Assembly: GCA_025966215.1 (NCBI GenBank)
Contig: JAOPVM010000168.1
Coordinates: 1 to 10,729, forward strand
Reading direction: 5' to 3'
Source of the DNA: Klenkia sp.
Lineage (GTDB): Bacteria > Actinomycetota > Actinomycetes > Mycobacteriales > Geodermatophilaceae
Length of the DNA stretch: 10,729 bases
The notes beneath the pieces were generated by a model. That model worked only from the letters and a program-made list of their open reading frames with translations. It made no database searches and was not told the DNA's origin. Positions 1-5,530 of the stretch are shown here, one piece after another. A program made the position numbers and the translations under genes. Position 1 is the first letter of the stretch; each line of letters begins with the position of its first letter.

Positions 1-130
1 GGCCGCACTGGCCGCCGCCCAGCAGGCCGGCGACTTCGCCGCGGTGGGTCAGGCGCAGGCCGACCTGCAGGCCGCGGCCGCTGCGTTCGCGGCAGCCCAG
101 TCCGCCGCGGCGGCGAGTCCGACCGGCTGA
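1..130 (+). CDS. C-terminal end of an Ala/Gln-rich protein, probably UPF0182 family (partial)
   Basis: This is the 3' end of a plus-strand gene that starts left of the window. Reading from base 2 gives 42 codons ending in TGA at 128-130. The peptide is rich in Ala and Gln, helical in character, and contains a stretch reading QQAGDFAAVGQAQADLQAA. Actinobacterial UPF0182 proteins (large membrane proteins of about 1000 residues, function unknown) end in a similar 'AL..GDF.AYG.AQ..L..AL' helix, which is the basis of the family call. No membrane segment lies in the visible part, so the assignment rests only on this tail. A strong hairpin follows four bases after the stop. It could instead be another Ala-rich coiled-coil tail. 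Confidence 0.5.
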   Translation, partial: AALAAAQQAGDFAAVGQAQADLQAAAAAFAAAQSAAAASPTG

Positions 131-133
131 CGA

Positions 134-171
134 GGCCGGGGTGGGGGCCCGTCCCGACCCCCACCCCGGCC
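134..171 (+). terminator. Hairpin terminator after the UPF0182-like gene
   Basis: A perfect 14-bp stem pairs 134-147 (GGCCGGGGTGGGGG) with 158-171 around a 10-base loop. It starts just after the stop codon at 128-130. It is followed by CTGTT rather than a run of T, as is common in actinobacteria. It also separates the upstream gene from the tRNA at 193. Confidence 0.75.
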
Positions 172-175
172 CTGT

Positions 176-181
176 TAGGGT
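176..181 (+). promoter_or_regulatory. Putative -10 box of the first tRNA-fMet
   Basis: TAGGGT fits the actinobacterial TANNNT -10 pattern. It ends exactly 12 bases before the tRNA 5' end, the same spacing as the candidate -10 of the second copy. Any -35 would lie inside the preceding terminator stem, and none is convincing. This is inference from spacing and pattern. Confidence 0.4.
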
Positions 182-192
182 TGGTCCACCGA

Positions 193-266
193 CGCGGGGT
201 GGAGCAGCTCGGTAGCTCGCTGGGCTCATAACCCAGAGGTCGCAGGTTCAAATCCTGCCCCCGCTA
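193..266 (+). tRNA. Initiator tRNA-fMet (CAU), copy 1
   Basis: A complete 74-nt cloverleaf with anticodon CAT at 227-229. The initiator hallmarks are all visible. The acceptor top is unpaired (C1 opposite U72). The A11-U24 pair is present in the D stem. Three consecutive G-C pairs (GGG/CCC) sit next to the anticodon loop. The discriminator is A73 at 266. The T stem is closed by G at 242 with C at 258. The next bases are CAG, so the 3' CCA is not encoded and must be added by CCA-adding enzyme. The sequence matches the mycobacterial initiator tRNA type as I remember it. A near-identical copy lies 222 bp downstream. Confidence 0.97.
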
Positions 267-280
267 CAGATGCAGGACAG

Positions 281-309
281 CAGGCCCCGGACCCCAGGTC
301 CGGGGCCTG
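281..309 (+). terminator. Hairpin terminator after tRNA-fMet copy 1
   Basis: CAGGCCCCGGACC at 281-293 is complementary to 297-309 across a 3-base loop (effectively about 12 bp). It is followed by TTGCGTT. It lies 15 bases past the tRNA 3' end, so copy 1 is probably its own transcription unit. Confidence 0.7.
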
Positions 310-414
310 TTGCGTTCCCGGTCTCCGACGTGCAGCGCCCGTCGTGGGGTGGGGATCGTCACCCCGGTGCGGTTGGACGACGCAGGTGGCCGCGGGGTAA
401 CGTTCTCCTTGCGA
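310..414 (+). promoter_or_regulatory. Spacer and putative promoter of the second tRNA-fMet
   Basis: This gap holds no convincing ORF. A candidate -10, TAACGT at 398-403 (TANNNT type), ends 12 bases before the tRNA, the same spacing as for copy 1. A possible -35, TTGGAC at 373-378, lies 19 bases upstream of the -10, slightly longer than usual. Transcription would start near 410. Confidence 0.4.
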
Positions 415-491
415 CGCGGGGTGGAGCAGCTCGGTAGCTCGCTGGGCTCATAACCCAGAGGTCACAGGTTCAAATCCTGTCCCCGCTACCA
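415..491 (+). tRNA. Initiator tRNA-fMet (CAU), copy 2, CCA encoded
   Basis: The same initiator tRNA as at 193, with anticodon CAT at 449-451 and all initiator hallmarks kept (C1/U72 mismatch, A11-U24, GGG/CCC in the anticodon stem). It differs from copy 1 at only two bases. Position 464 is A instead of G and position 480 is T instead of C, which turns the first T-stem pair from G-C into A-U and keeps pairing. Unlike copy 1, the 3' CCA is encoded at 489-491. A terminator-like hairpin follows. Confidence 0.97.
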
Positions 492-496
492 CCACG

Positions 497-528
497 GAAG
501 GCCCGGACTCCTCGGAGTCCGGGCCTTC
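497..528. terminator. Bidirectional terminator between tRNA-fMet 2 and the dioxygenase gene
   Basis: A perfect 14-bp stem, GAAGGCCCGGACTC at 497-510 with 515-528, around the tetraloop CTCG. It sits 5 bases after the tRNA CCA and 13 bases beyond the stop codon of the convergent dioxygenase gene. The stem carries AAGG/CCTT at its base, so it can serve transcripts from both directions. Confidence 0.75.
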
Positions 529-541
529 TGCGTACCCCGGG

Positions 542-1432
542 TCAGTCCCGCAGCAGGGACAGGTCGAAGGTCAACGTGCGGAACGGGTTGGCCAGCCCCA
601 CCTGCGCCGCGCGGGCGGCGTCGTCCACCTCGGGCACCTCGCGCACGAGCGACTCCTTGACCCCGAACACCGCGTCGGAGTCCAGGTAGGGGCTGTCGGC
701 CACGAAGACGTGCGTGGTCACCGGTCGGTGCCCCACCGCAGCGGCGATGACGTGCAGGTGTGCGGGCCGGTAGGGGTGCCGACCGGTCGCGGCGAGCAGC
801 CGGCCGACCGGGCCGTCGTCGGGGATCGGGTAGTACCGGGGTACGACGGAGCGGAACCAGAACCGGCCCTCGTCGTCGGCGGTGAACAGCCCGCGGAGGT
901 TCCCGGCCGGCTGCACGTCGGGCTGCTGGACGTCGTAGAAGCCGTCCTCGTTGGTCTGCCAGACGTCCACCGTCGCCCCGGCCAGCGGGTCGCCGTCCGG
1001 GCCCGTCACCTGACCGGAGACGAGACAGGACACCCCCTTGCCGTCGAGTGCGATGTCGTCGCCGAGCTCGCGCACGGGGGAGTCGACCATGTGGAAGGGA
1101 CCCAGCACGGTCGACTCCGTGGCCGTCCCGCCGGTGCGGTGGTTCACCGTCTCGACCAGCATCGACAGCCCCAGCACGTCGGACAGCAGGATGAACTCCT
1201 GCCGGGTCGGGGTGCACGCCTGGCCGGTCGCGGTGAGGAAGCCGATCGCGGCGCCCCATTCGTCCTCGGTGAGCTCGACGTCCTTCACGAAGTCGTGCAG
1301 GTGCCGGACCAGCGAGGTGAGCACCGTCTGCAGCCGCGGGTCGGCGGTGCCGGCGAAGGACGCCGCGACCACCTCGGCCGAGCGCTCCTCGCTGAACAGC
1401 TCGCGGTCGGGGGTGGTGCTGGGGGAGGGCAT
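542..1432 (-). CDS. Intradiol ring-cleavage dioxygenase, hydroxyquinol 1,2-dioxygenase type
   Basis: A 296-residue cytoplasmic non-haem Fe(III) enzyme expected to open hydroxyquinol (1,2,4-trihydroxybenzene), or catechol, between the two hydroxyls to give maleylacetate or muconate. The N-terminal third is the helical intradiol dioxygenase N-domain. The catalytic beta domain follows from about residue 105 (STVLGPFH). Expected Fe ligands are Tyr166 (in DGFYDVQ), Tyr201 (in RYYPIPDDGP), His225 and His227 (in RPAHLH). The spacing Tyr201-His225 is the family's 24 residues. The segment NLRGLF...YYPIPDDGPVG...GRHPYRPAHLH and the PYLDSDAVFGVK stretch favour hydroxyquinol over plain catechol enzymes. 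The ATG start has GAGGAGA at 1438-1444, 5 bases upstream. No maleylacetate reductase or other ring-cleavage pathway gene is next to it. Family certain, exact substrate inferred. Confidence 0.9.
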   Translation of the reverse strand: MPSPSTTPDRELFSEERSAEVVAASFAGTADPRLQTVLTSLVRHLHDFVKDVELTEDEWGAAIGFLTATGQACTPTRQEFILLSDVLGLSMLVETVNHRTGGTATESTVLGPFHMVDSPVRELGDDIALDGKGVSCLVSGQVTGPDGDPLAGATVDVWQTNEDGFYDVQQPDVQPAGNLRGLFTADDEGRFWFRSVVPRYYPIPDDGPVGRLLAATGRHPYRPAHLHVIAAAVGHRPVTTHVFVADSPYLDSDAVFGVKESLVREVPEVDDAARAAQVGLANPFRTLTFDLSLLRD

Positions 1433-1535
1433 GGGGGTCTCCTCGACGACGGACGGGGTCGGCCGGAGTCAAGCCCGCAGGTCCGGGCCCGTCAACGTCG
1501 GGAAGCCGCTGCCCGCCGCCGGCGTTGCAGCGCCC

Positions 1536-1838
1536 ATGACGACACCGGAGGACACCACCGTGCGGGACGACCCGGAGAACAGCCGGTTCGAGATCGCCTC
1601 GGGCGACCGGCGGCTCGGGTTCGCCGCCTACACCCGCACCGGGGACCGGTGGACCTTCACCCACACCGAGGTCGAGACCGGCGATGGCCACCACGGGCTG
1701 GGCGGCACGCTGGTGCGGGCGGCACTGGACGACGTCCGGGCCGCCGGGGGCGCCGTCGTCCCGCAGTGTCCGTTCGTGGCCGGCTGGATCGAGCGGCACC
1801 CGGGGTACCGCGACCTGGTGGTGGGGGAGCAGGCGTGA
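1536..1838 (+). CDS. Small GNAT-like N-acetyltransferase domain protein
   Basis: A protein of about 100 residues of the short single-domain GNAT type (PF14542-like). Visible features are ENSRFEI, LGFAAYTR, FTHTEV, then a degenerate acetyl-CoA loop (HHGLGGTLVRAALDDVRAAGG), VVPQCPFVAGWIERHPGYRDL. This family is widespread in actinobacteria and its substrate is unknown. Start choice is uncertain. ATG at 1536 has no Shine-Dalgarno, whereas GTG at 1560 is 8 bases after a perfect GGAGG (1547-1551) and would give a 92-residue protein. The stop TGA overlaps the GTG start of the next gene (GTGA at 1835-1838), so the two are likely translated together. It diverges from the dioxygenase gene across a 103-bp gap. 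Confidence 0.8.
   Translation: MTTPEDTTVRDDPENSRFEIASGDRRLGFAAYTRTGDRWTFTHTEVETGDGHHGLGGTLVRAALDDVRAAGGAVVPQCPFVAGWIERHPGYRDLVVGEQA
1547..1551 (+). promoter_or_regulatory. Shine-Dalgarno that supports the internal GTG start at 1560
   Basis: GGAGG with an 8-base spacer to GTG 1560-1562. It lies inside the reading frame if ATG 1536 is used. It is the only good ribosome binding site near the start of the acetyltransferase gene. Confidence 0.55.
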
Positions 1839-2488
1839 GCGGGCCCTTCGACGTCCGGCCCGAGGACCACGTCTACGGCTCGCCGGACGCCCCGGTCACC
1901 GTGCTCGAGTACGGCGACTACGAGTGCCCCTACTGCGGTGCTGCCGCCCCGGTGCTCAAGGCCCTGGTGGACGGCTCCGACGGGGGTGTCCGGCTGGTGT
2001 TCCGGCACTGGCCGCTGGCCGACGTGCACCCCTACGCGCTGACCGCCGCGCTGGCGGCCGAGGCCGCGGGTGCGCAGGGCGCCTACTGGGAGATGCACGA
2101 GCACCTGTTCGGCCACCAGGACCGGCTGGCCGACGCCGACCTCGCCGGGTACGCCGTCGAGCTGGGGCTGGACCCGTCCCGGGTCACCGGGGAGGCCGCG
2201 CAGCCCTACGGCGACAAGGTGGTGGCCGACTTCGAGACCGGGGTGGAGCTCGAGGTGCCCGGAACGCCGACCCTCTTCGTCGACGGGCAGCTGTTCAGCG
2301 GCCGACCGGACCTGGCCTCGCTGCGCCGGGCCATCGGCGCGGCCGGCCAGGGATCAGACCCGGACGCCGGGCTCGATCCAGGGGCGCGGGGGAAGCGACG
2401 GTGGCTCGTCGGACGCCGGCGAGCAGAGCGGGAACCGCTCGCCCAGGGTGCGCAGGAGGACGGTGCCGATCACCGCTGCGGTCAGTGA
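1835..2488 (+). CDS. DsbA-family thioredoxin-fold oxidoreductase (CPYC), no signal peptide
   Basis: A 217-residue protein of the DsbA/FrnE-like group. The thioredoxin part starts at once (DHVYGSPDAPVTVLEYGDYE), with the redox site C31-P-Y-C34. It continues through a helical insert (residues 65-115, including QGAYWEMHEHLFGHQ) to the cis-Pro loop VPGTPTLFVDG (Pro145). There is no signal peptide or anchor, so a cytoplasmic thiol-disulfide role is likely. The GTG start overlaps the previous gene's stop by 4 bases and has GGGGAG 5 bases upstream. The domain is complete by about residue 170. The last 45 or so residues read antisense through the end of nhaA, and about 13 of 45 codons there end in A or T, unlike the rest of the gene. 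That tail is probably unselected read-through. Similar domains are fused to NhaA in other actinobacteria. Confidence 0.88.
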   Translation: MSGPFDVRPEDHVYGSPDAPVTVLEYGDYECPYCGAAAPVLKALVDGSDGGVRLVFRHWPLADVHPYALTAALAAEAAGAQGAYWEMHEHLFGHQDRLADADLAGYAVELGLDPSRVTGEAAQPYGDKVVADFETGVELEVPGTPTLFVDGQLFSGRPDLASLRRAIGAAGQGSDPDAGLDPGARGKRRWLVGRRRAEREPLAQGAQEDGADHRCGQ

Positions 2489-3733
2489 CCCCAGCAGGAT
2501 CCCGATCTTGGCCTGCTCGCGCAGCAGCTCGTCGTCGAAGGCCAGGTCGGTGATGAACAACGAGATGGTGAACCCGATGCCGGCCAGCGTGGCCCCGGCC
2601 ATCAGGTGCGACCAGCGGACCCCGCCCGGCAGCACGCCCCAGCCGGTCCTCAGCGCCACGAACGCCCCCAGGGTGATCCCCAGGGCGTTGCCCGCGACCA
2701 GGGCGACCGCGATGCCCAGGGTGACCGTGGACGTCGCCGCCGCCCGCAGCGTCTCGGCGTTCAGCACCACCCCGGCGTTGGCCAGCCCGAAGACCGGTAC
2801 GACCAGGTAGGCGGTGTACCGGTGCAGCGACTCCTGCAACCGGGCGTTGGCGGGCACCGTCGAGGCGACCGCGAGCTTGGTGCTGCGCGCCTTGGAGGCG
2901 TCGGGGTCCTCCCGCAGGGCGCGGCCGAACGCCGCCGTCCGGTCGATCTCCTTGCGGCTCGGGGGCCGGGCCGGCAGCAGCAGGCCGACCAGGACGCCGG
3001 CCAGCGTGGCGTGCACCCCGGACTCGTGCACGGCCAGCCACAGCGCGATGCCGGTGAGCACGTAGGGGGTCAGCTTCCACACCCCCAGCCAGCGCAGCAC
3101 CAGCAGGACCACGACCAGCAGGCCGGCGACGGCCAGCGCGGGGAGCACGATCTCGTCGGAGTAGAACAGCGCCATCACGCTGATCGCGCCGATGTCGTCG
3201 ACGATCGCCAGGGTCAGCAGGAACAGCCGCAACCGGTCGGGGCAGCGCGGGCCGAACAGCGCCAGCACACCCAGCACGAACGCGGTGTCGGTGCTCATCA
3301 CGATGCCCCAGCCGGCGGCGGCCTCCCCGCTGGGGTTGAAGGCCAGGTAGACCAGTGCCGGGACGGCGAGACCACCCAGTGCGCCCAGGGCCGGGGCGGC
3401 GACCGAGCGCCGGTCGCGCAGCTCGCCGGTGGCCACCTCGCGGGTGATCTCCAGTCCGACGACCAGGAAGAACAGCGCCATGGCCCCGTCGTTGACCCAG
3501 TGCCTCAGGTCCATGGACAGCTCGACCTCGCCGATCCCCAGCGAGGCCGGGGTCGACCAGAACGTGTCGTAGCCGGCGGCCCACGGCGAGTTGGCCCAGG
3601 CCAGTGCCAGCAGGGTGCCGACCAGCAGGAGGGCGGAGCCGCCGGCCTCGGTGCCCATGTACAGCCGGGACGACGGCGACAGGGTGGGGACCGAGACGCG
3701 CAGGGCGGGTCCGGGGCGGGGGGCCTGGGTCAT
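2354..3733 (-). CDS. nhaA: Na+/H+ antiporter NhaA
   Basis: A 459-residue membrane protein that exchanges cytoplasmic Na+ (or Li+) for external protons, giving pH and salt homeostasis. It has the family's roughly 12 hydrophobic segments, beginning with GGSALLLVGTLLALAWANS at about residues 31-49. Motifs seen are HWVNDGAMALFFLVVGLEI (79-96), STDTAFVLGVLALFG (147-161, with Asp149 matching E. coli Asp133) and LAIVDDIGAI (175-184, with the ion-binding Asp pair 179/180). FGLANAGV and GFTISLFITDLAF come later. The ATG start has GGGAGG at 3741-3746, 7 bases upstream. The hydrophilic C-terminal tail of about 29 residues keeps G/C third positions in 27 of 29 codons, so it is genuinely coding although it overlaps the convergent dsbA-like gene by 135 bp. 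The VOC gene lies 51 bp upstream on the same strand and may be co-transcribed. Confidence 0.96.
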   Translation of the reverse strand: MTQAPRPGPALRVSVPTLSPSSRLYMGTEAGGSALLLVGTLLALAWANSPWAAGYDTFWSTPASLGIGEVELSMDLRHWVNDGAMALFFLVVGLEITREVATGELRDRRSVAAPALGALGGLAVPALVYLAFNPSGEAAAGWGIVMSTDTAFVLGVLALFGPRCPDRLRLFLLTLAIVDDIGAISVMALFYSDEIVLPALAVAGLLVVVLLVLRWLGVWKLTPYVLTGIALWLAVHESGVHATLAGVLVGLLLPARPPSRKEIDRTAAFGRALREDPDASKARSTKLAVASTVPANARLQESLHRYTAYLVVPVFGLANAGVVLNAETLRAAATSTVTLGIAVALVAGNALGITLGAFVALRTGWGVLPGGVRWSHLMAGATLAGIGFTISLFITDLAFDDELLREQAKIGILLGSLTAAVIGTVLLRTLGERFPLCSPASDEPPSLPPRPWIEPGVRV

Positions 3734-3784
3734 GCGGGTGCCTCCCGGGCGGTGGGTCGACGGGTCAGCGAGCCAACCCGGAGA

Positions 3785-4279
3785 TCACAGCACGTGTTCC
3801 CCGTACATCTCACCCAGCGGGTCGGCGATCAGCTCGATGCGTGCCCCGTCGGGGTCGCGGAAGTACACCGAGACGCCCGAGTGCACCACGTGGTCGACCC
3901 CGGCCTCGGTGAGCCTGGCCACCAGGGCCTCCCACCTCTCGGGCTCGACGCTGATCGCCACGTGGTGCAACCCGCCCAGGACCTCGGCGTAGGGGCCGAC
4001 GTCCAGGCCGGGGAAGTCGAAGAACGCCAGCAGGTTGCTGTTGCCGATGTCGAAGAAGAAGTGCGAGCTGCCCGGGTAGTCCCGGTTGTCGATCAGCTCG
4101 GTCAGCGGGAAGCCCAGCACGCCCTGGTAGAAGGCGACGGTGGCCTCGACGTCGCTGCTGATCAGCGCGGTGTGGTGCAGGCCGCGGGCGGTGGAGGCCG
4201 GTCGGTCGGCCGCGGGGCGCAGGTGCTGCTCGCGGATCCGGGCGCGGGTCGCCTCGATGGCGGCCAGGTCGATGGTCAT
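3785..4279 (-). CDS. VOC superfamily (glyoxalase/dioxygenase fold) protein
   Basis: A protein of 164 residues from ATG 4277-4279 (MTIDLAAIEATRARIREQ). An N-terminal helix of about 30 residues precedes two beta-alpha-beta-beta-beta modules. Module 1 is GLHHTALISSDVEATVAFYQGVLGFPLTEL at residues 33-62, ending near 88. Module 2 is GLHHVAISVEPERWEALVARL...VYFRDPDGARIELIAD at residues 103-153. Probable metal ligands are a His in each HH pair (35/36 and 105/106) and Glu149. The acidic ligand usually found at the end of module 1 is not obvious. The substrate cannot be read from the sequence; glyoxalase-like and extradiol-type roles both remain open. The frame is open 15 codons further up to an ATG at 4322-4324, but that part does not look like the family. 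No strong Shine-Dalgarno is present. It lies upstream of nhaA on the same strand. Confidence 0.85.
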   Translation of the reverse strand: MTIDLAAIEATRARIREQHLRPAADRPASTARGLHHTALISSDVEATVAFYQGVLGFPLTELIDNRDYPGSSHFFFDIGNSNLLAFFDFPGLDVGPYAEVLGGLHHVAISVEPERWEALVARLTEAGVDHVVHSGVSVYFRDPDGARIELIADPLGEMYGEHVL

Positions 4280-4326
4280 GCGTTCAACCATCTCACCGCG
4301 GGGGCGGGCCGTCCAGCAGTGCACCG

Positions 4327-4380
4327 GGTCCGGGGGACCGGGGGGGGCGTCACGTCGTCGGACCCCTGGTCCCCCGGGCC
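4327..4380 (-). terminator. Terminator hairpin of the cbs-metB operon
   Basis: An 18-bp stem pairs 4327-4344 with 4363-4380, including two G-T wobbles, around an 18-base loop. It begins 4 bases beyond the metB-like stop codon at 4385-4387. There is no T run after it on the minus strand. Position right after the stop and stem length make a terminator likely. It fills most of the 105-bp gap before the VOC gene. Confidence 0.55.
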
Positions 4381-4384
4381 GGTG

Positions 4385-5530
4385 TCAGGCCAGCATCTGC
4401 TCGAGATCGGCGATCAGGTCCTCGGCGTCCTCGATGCCGACCGACAGCCGCACCAGGTCGGCGGGCACCTCCAGGGCGCTGCCGGCGACCGAGGCGTGCG
4501 TCATCCGGTGCGGGTGCTCCACCAGGGACTCCACACCACCGAGGGACTCGGCCAGGGTGAACACCCGTGCCCGCTCGCAGACCGCCAGCGCGGCCTCCTC
4601 GCCGGCGGCCAGCCGGAACGACAGCATCCCGCCGAAGCCGGACATCTGCCGCGCCGCGATCTCGTGCCCGCGGTGCTCGGGCAGACCGGGGTAGAGCACC
4701 GAGGAGACGGCCGGGTGCGCGGTGAGGAAGTCGACCACCCGGGCGGCGTTGGCCTGGTGCCGGTCCATCCGCACCCCGAGGGTCTTGATCCCGCGCAGCA
4801 CCAGCCAGGCGTCGAAGGGCCCGGCGACGGCGCCCATCGCGTTCTGGTGGAAGGCCAGCCGCTCACCGAGCTCGGCGGACCCGGCGACCAGGGCCCCGCC
4901 GACGACGTCGGAGTGCCCGCCCAGGTACTTGGTCGTGGAGTGCACGACGACGTCGGCGCCCAGGGTGAGCGGCTGCTGCAGGTAGGGCGAGGCGAAGGTG
5001 TTGTCCACCGCGAGCAGCGCGCCGTGCTCGTGCGCGAGCTGGGCCAGGGCCGTGATGTCGGCGATGCCGAGCAGTGGGTTGGTCGGCGTCTCGCACCAGA
5101 TCAGCTTGGTGGTCGGGCGCAGGGCGGCCCGGACGGCGTCGAGGTCACCCAGGTCGACCGGGGTGTGGTCGACGCCCCAGCGGCCCAGCACCTTGCTGAT
5201 CAGCCGGAACGTGCCGCCGTAGGCGTCGATCGGGATGACCAGGTGGTCGCCCGGGTCGAGCACCGTGCGCAGCAGCGCGTCCTCCGCGGCCAGCCCGGAG
5301 GCGAACGCCAACCCGGTCGCGCCCTGCTCCAGGGAGGCCAGCGCCTCCTGCAGCGCGGTGCGGGTCGGGTTGGCGCTGCGGCTGTACTCGTAGCCCTCGC
5401 GCAGCCCGCCGACGCCGTCCTGCTTGTAGGTGCTCGTCAGGTGCAGCGGGACGACGACGGCGCCGGTGGTCGGGTCGGGCTCCTGCCCGGCGTGGATCGC
5501 CCGGGTGGAGAAGCCGTGGGAGTCGCTCAT
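4385..5530 (-). CDS. metB: Cystathionine gamma-synthase / gamma-lyase (PLP-dependent)
   Basis: A 381-residue enzyme of the Cys/Met metabolism PLP family, about the usual length. Visible sites are YEYSRSANPTR (Tyr49 and Arg51, reaching the PLP phosphate of the neighbouring subunit), FASGLAA near 80, DAYGGT (Tyr104, stacking on PLP), AVDNTFASP (Asp176, pairing with the pyridine N) and HSTTKYLGGHSD with the PLP-binding Lys201. The C-terminal part has SLGGVESLVEHPHRMTHAS. The family makes cystathionine from O-acyl-homoserine and cysteine, or splits it to cysteine and 2-oxobutyrate, and actinobacterial members can do both. The cbs gene directly upstream, with ATGA overlap at 5527-5530, argues for reverse transsulfuration (homocysteine to cysteine) as the main job. 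The start has no good Shine-Dalgarno, which fits translational coupling to cbs. Confidence 0.93.
   Translation of the reverse strand: MSDSHGFSTRAIHAGQEPDPTTGAVVVPLHLTSTYKQDGVGGLREGYEYSRSANPTRTALQEALASLEQGATGLAFASGLAAEDALLRTVLDPGDHLVIPIDAYGGTFRLISKVLGRWGVDHTPVDLGDLDAVRAALRPTTKLIWCETPTNPLLGIADITALAQLAHEHGALLAVDNTFASPYLQQPLTLGADVVVHSTTKYLGGHSDVVGGALVAGSAELGERLAFHQNAMGAVAGPFDAWLVLRGIKTLGVRMDRHQANAARVVDFLTAHPAVSSVLYPGLPEHRGHEIAARQMSGFGGMLSFRLAAGEEAALAVCERARVFTLAESLGGVESLVEHPHRMTHASVAGSALEVPADLVRLSVGIEDAEDLIADLEQMLA

Noticed and set aside
193..488. The 74-base direct repeat as a mobile-element or integration-site duplication
   Set aside because: The repeat is exactly the tRNA gene with one compensatory change; no integrase, att-like core beyond the tRNA, or cargo gene lies between the copies.
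486..1799. A 437-codon minus-strand frame over the dioxygenase gene, reaching into the tRNA terminator
   Set aside because: It overlaps the dioxygenase in another frame and shows only Arg/Gly/Pro-rich low-complexity sequence.
4280..4324. A 15-residue N-terminal extension of the VOC protein
   Set aside because: The extra residues (MHCWTARPRGEMVER) look unrelated to the family, and no ribosome site supports the upstream ATG.
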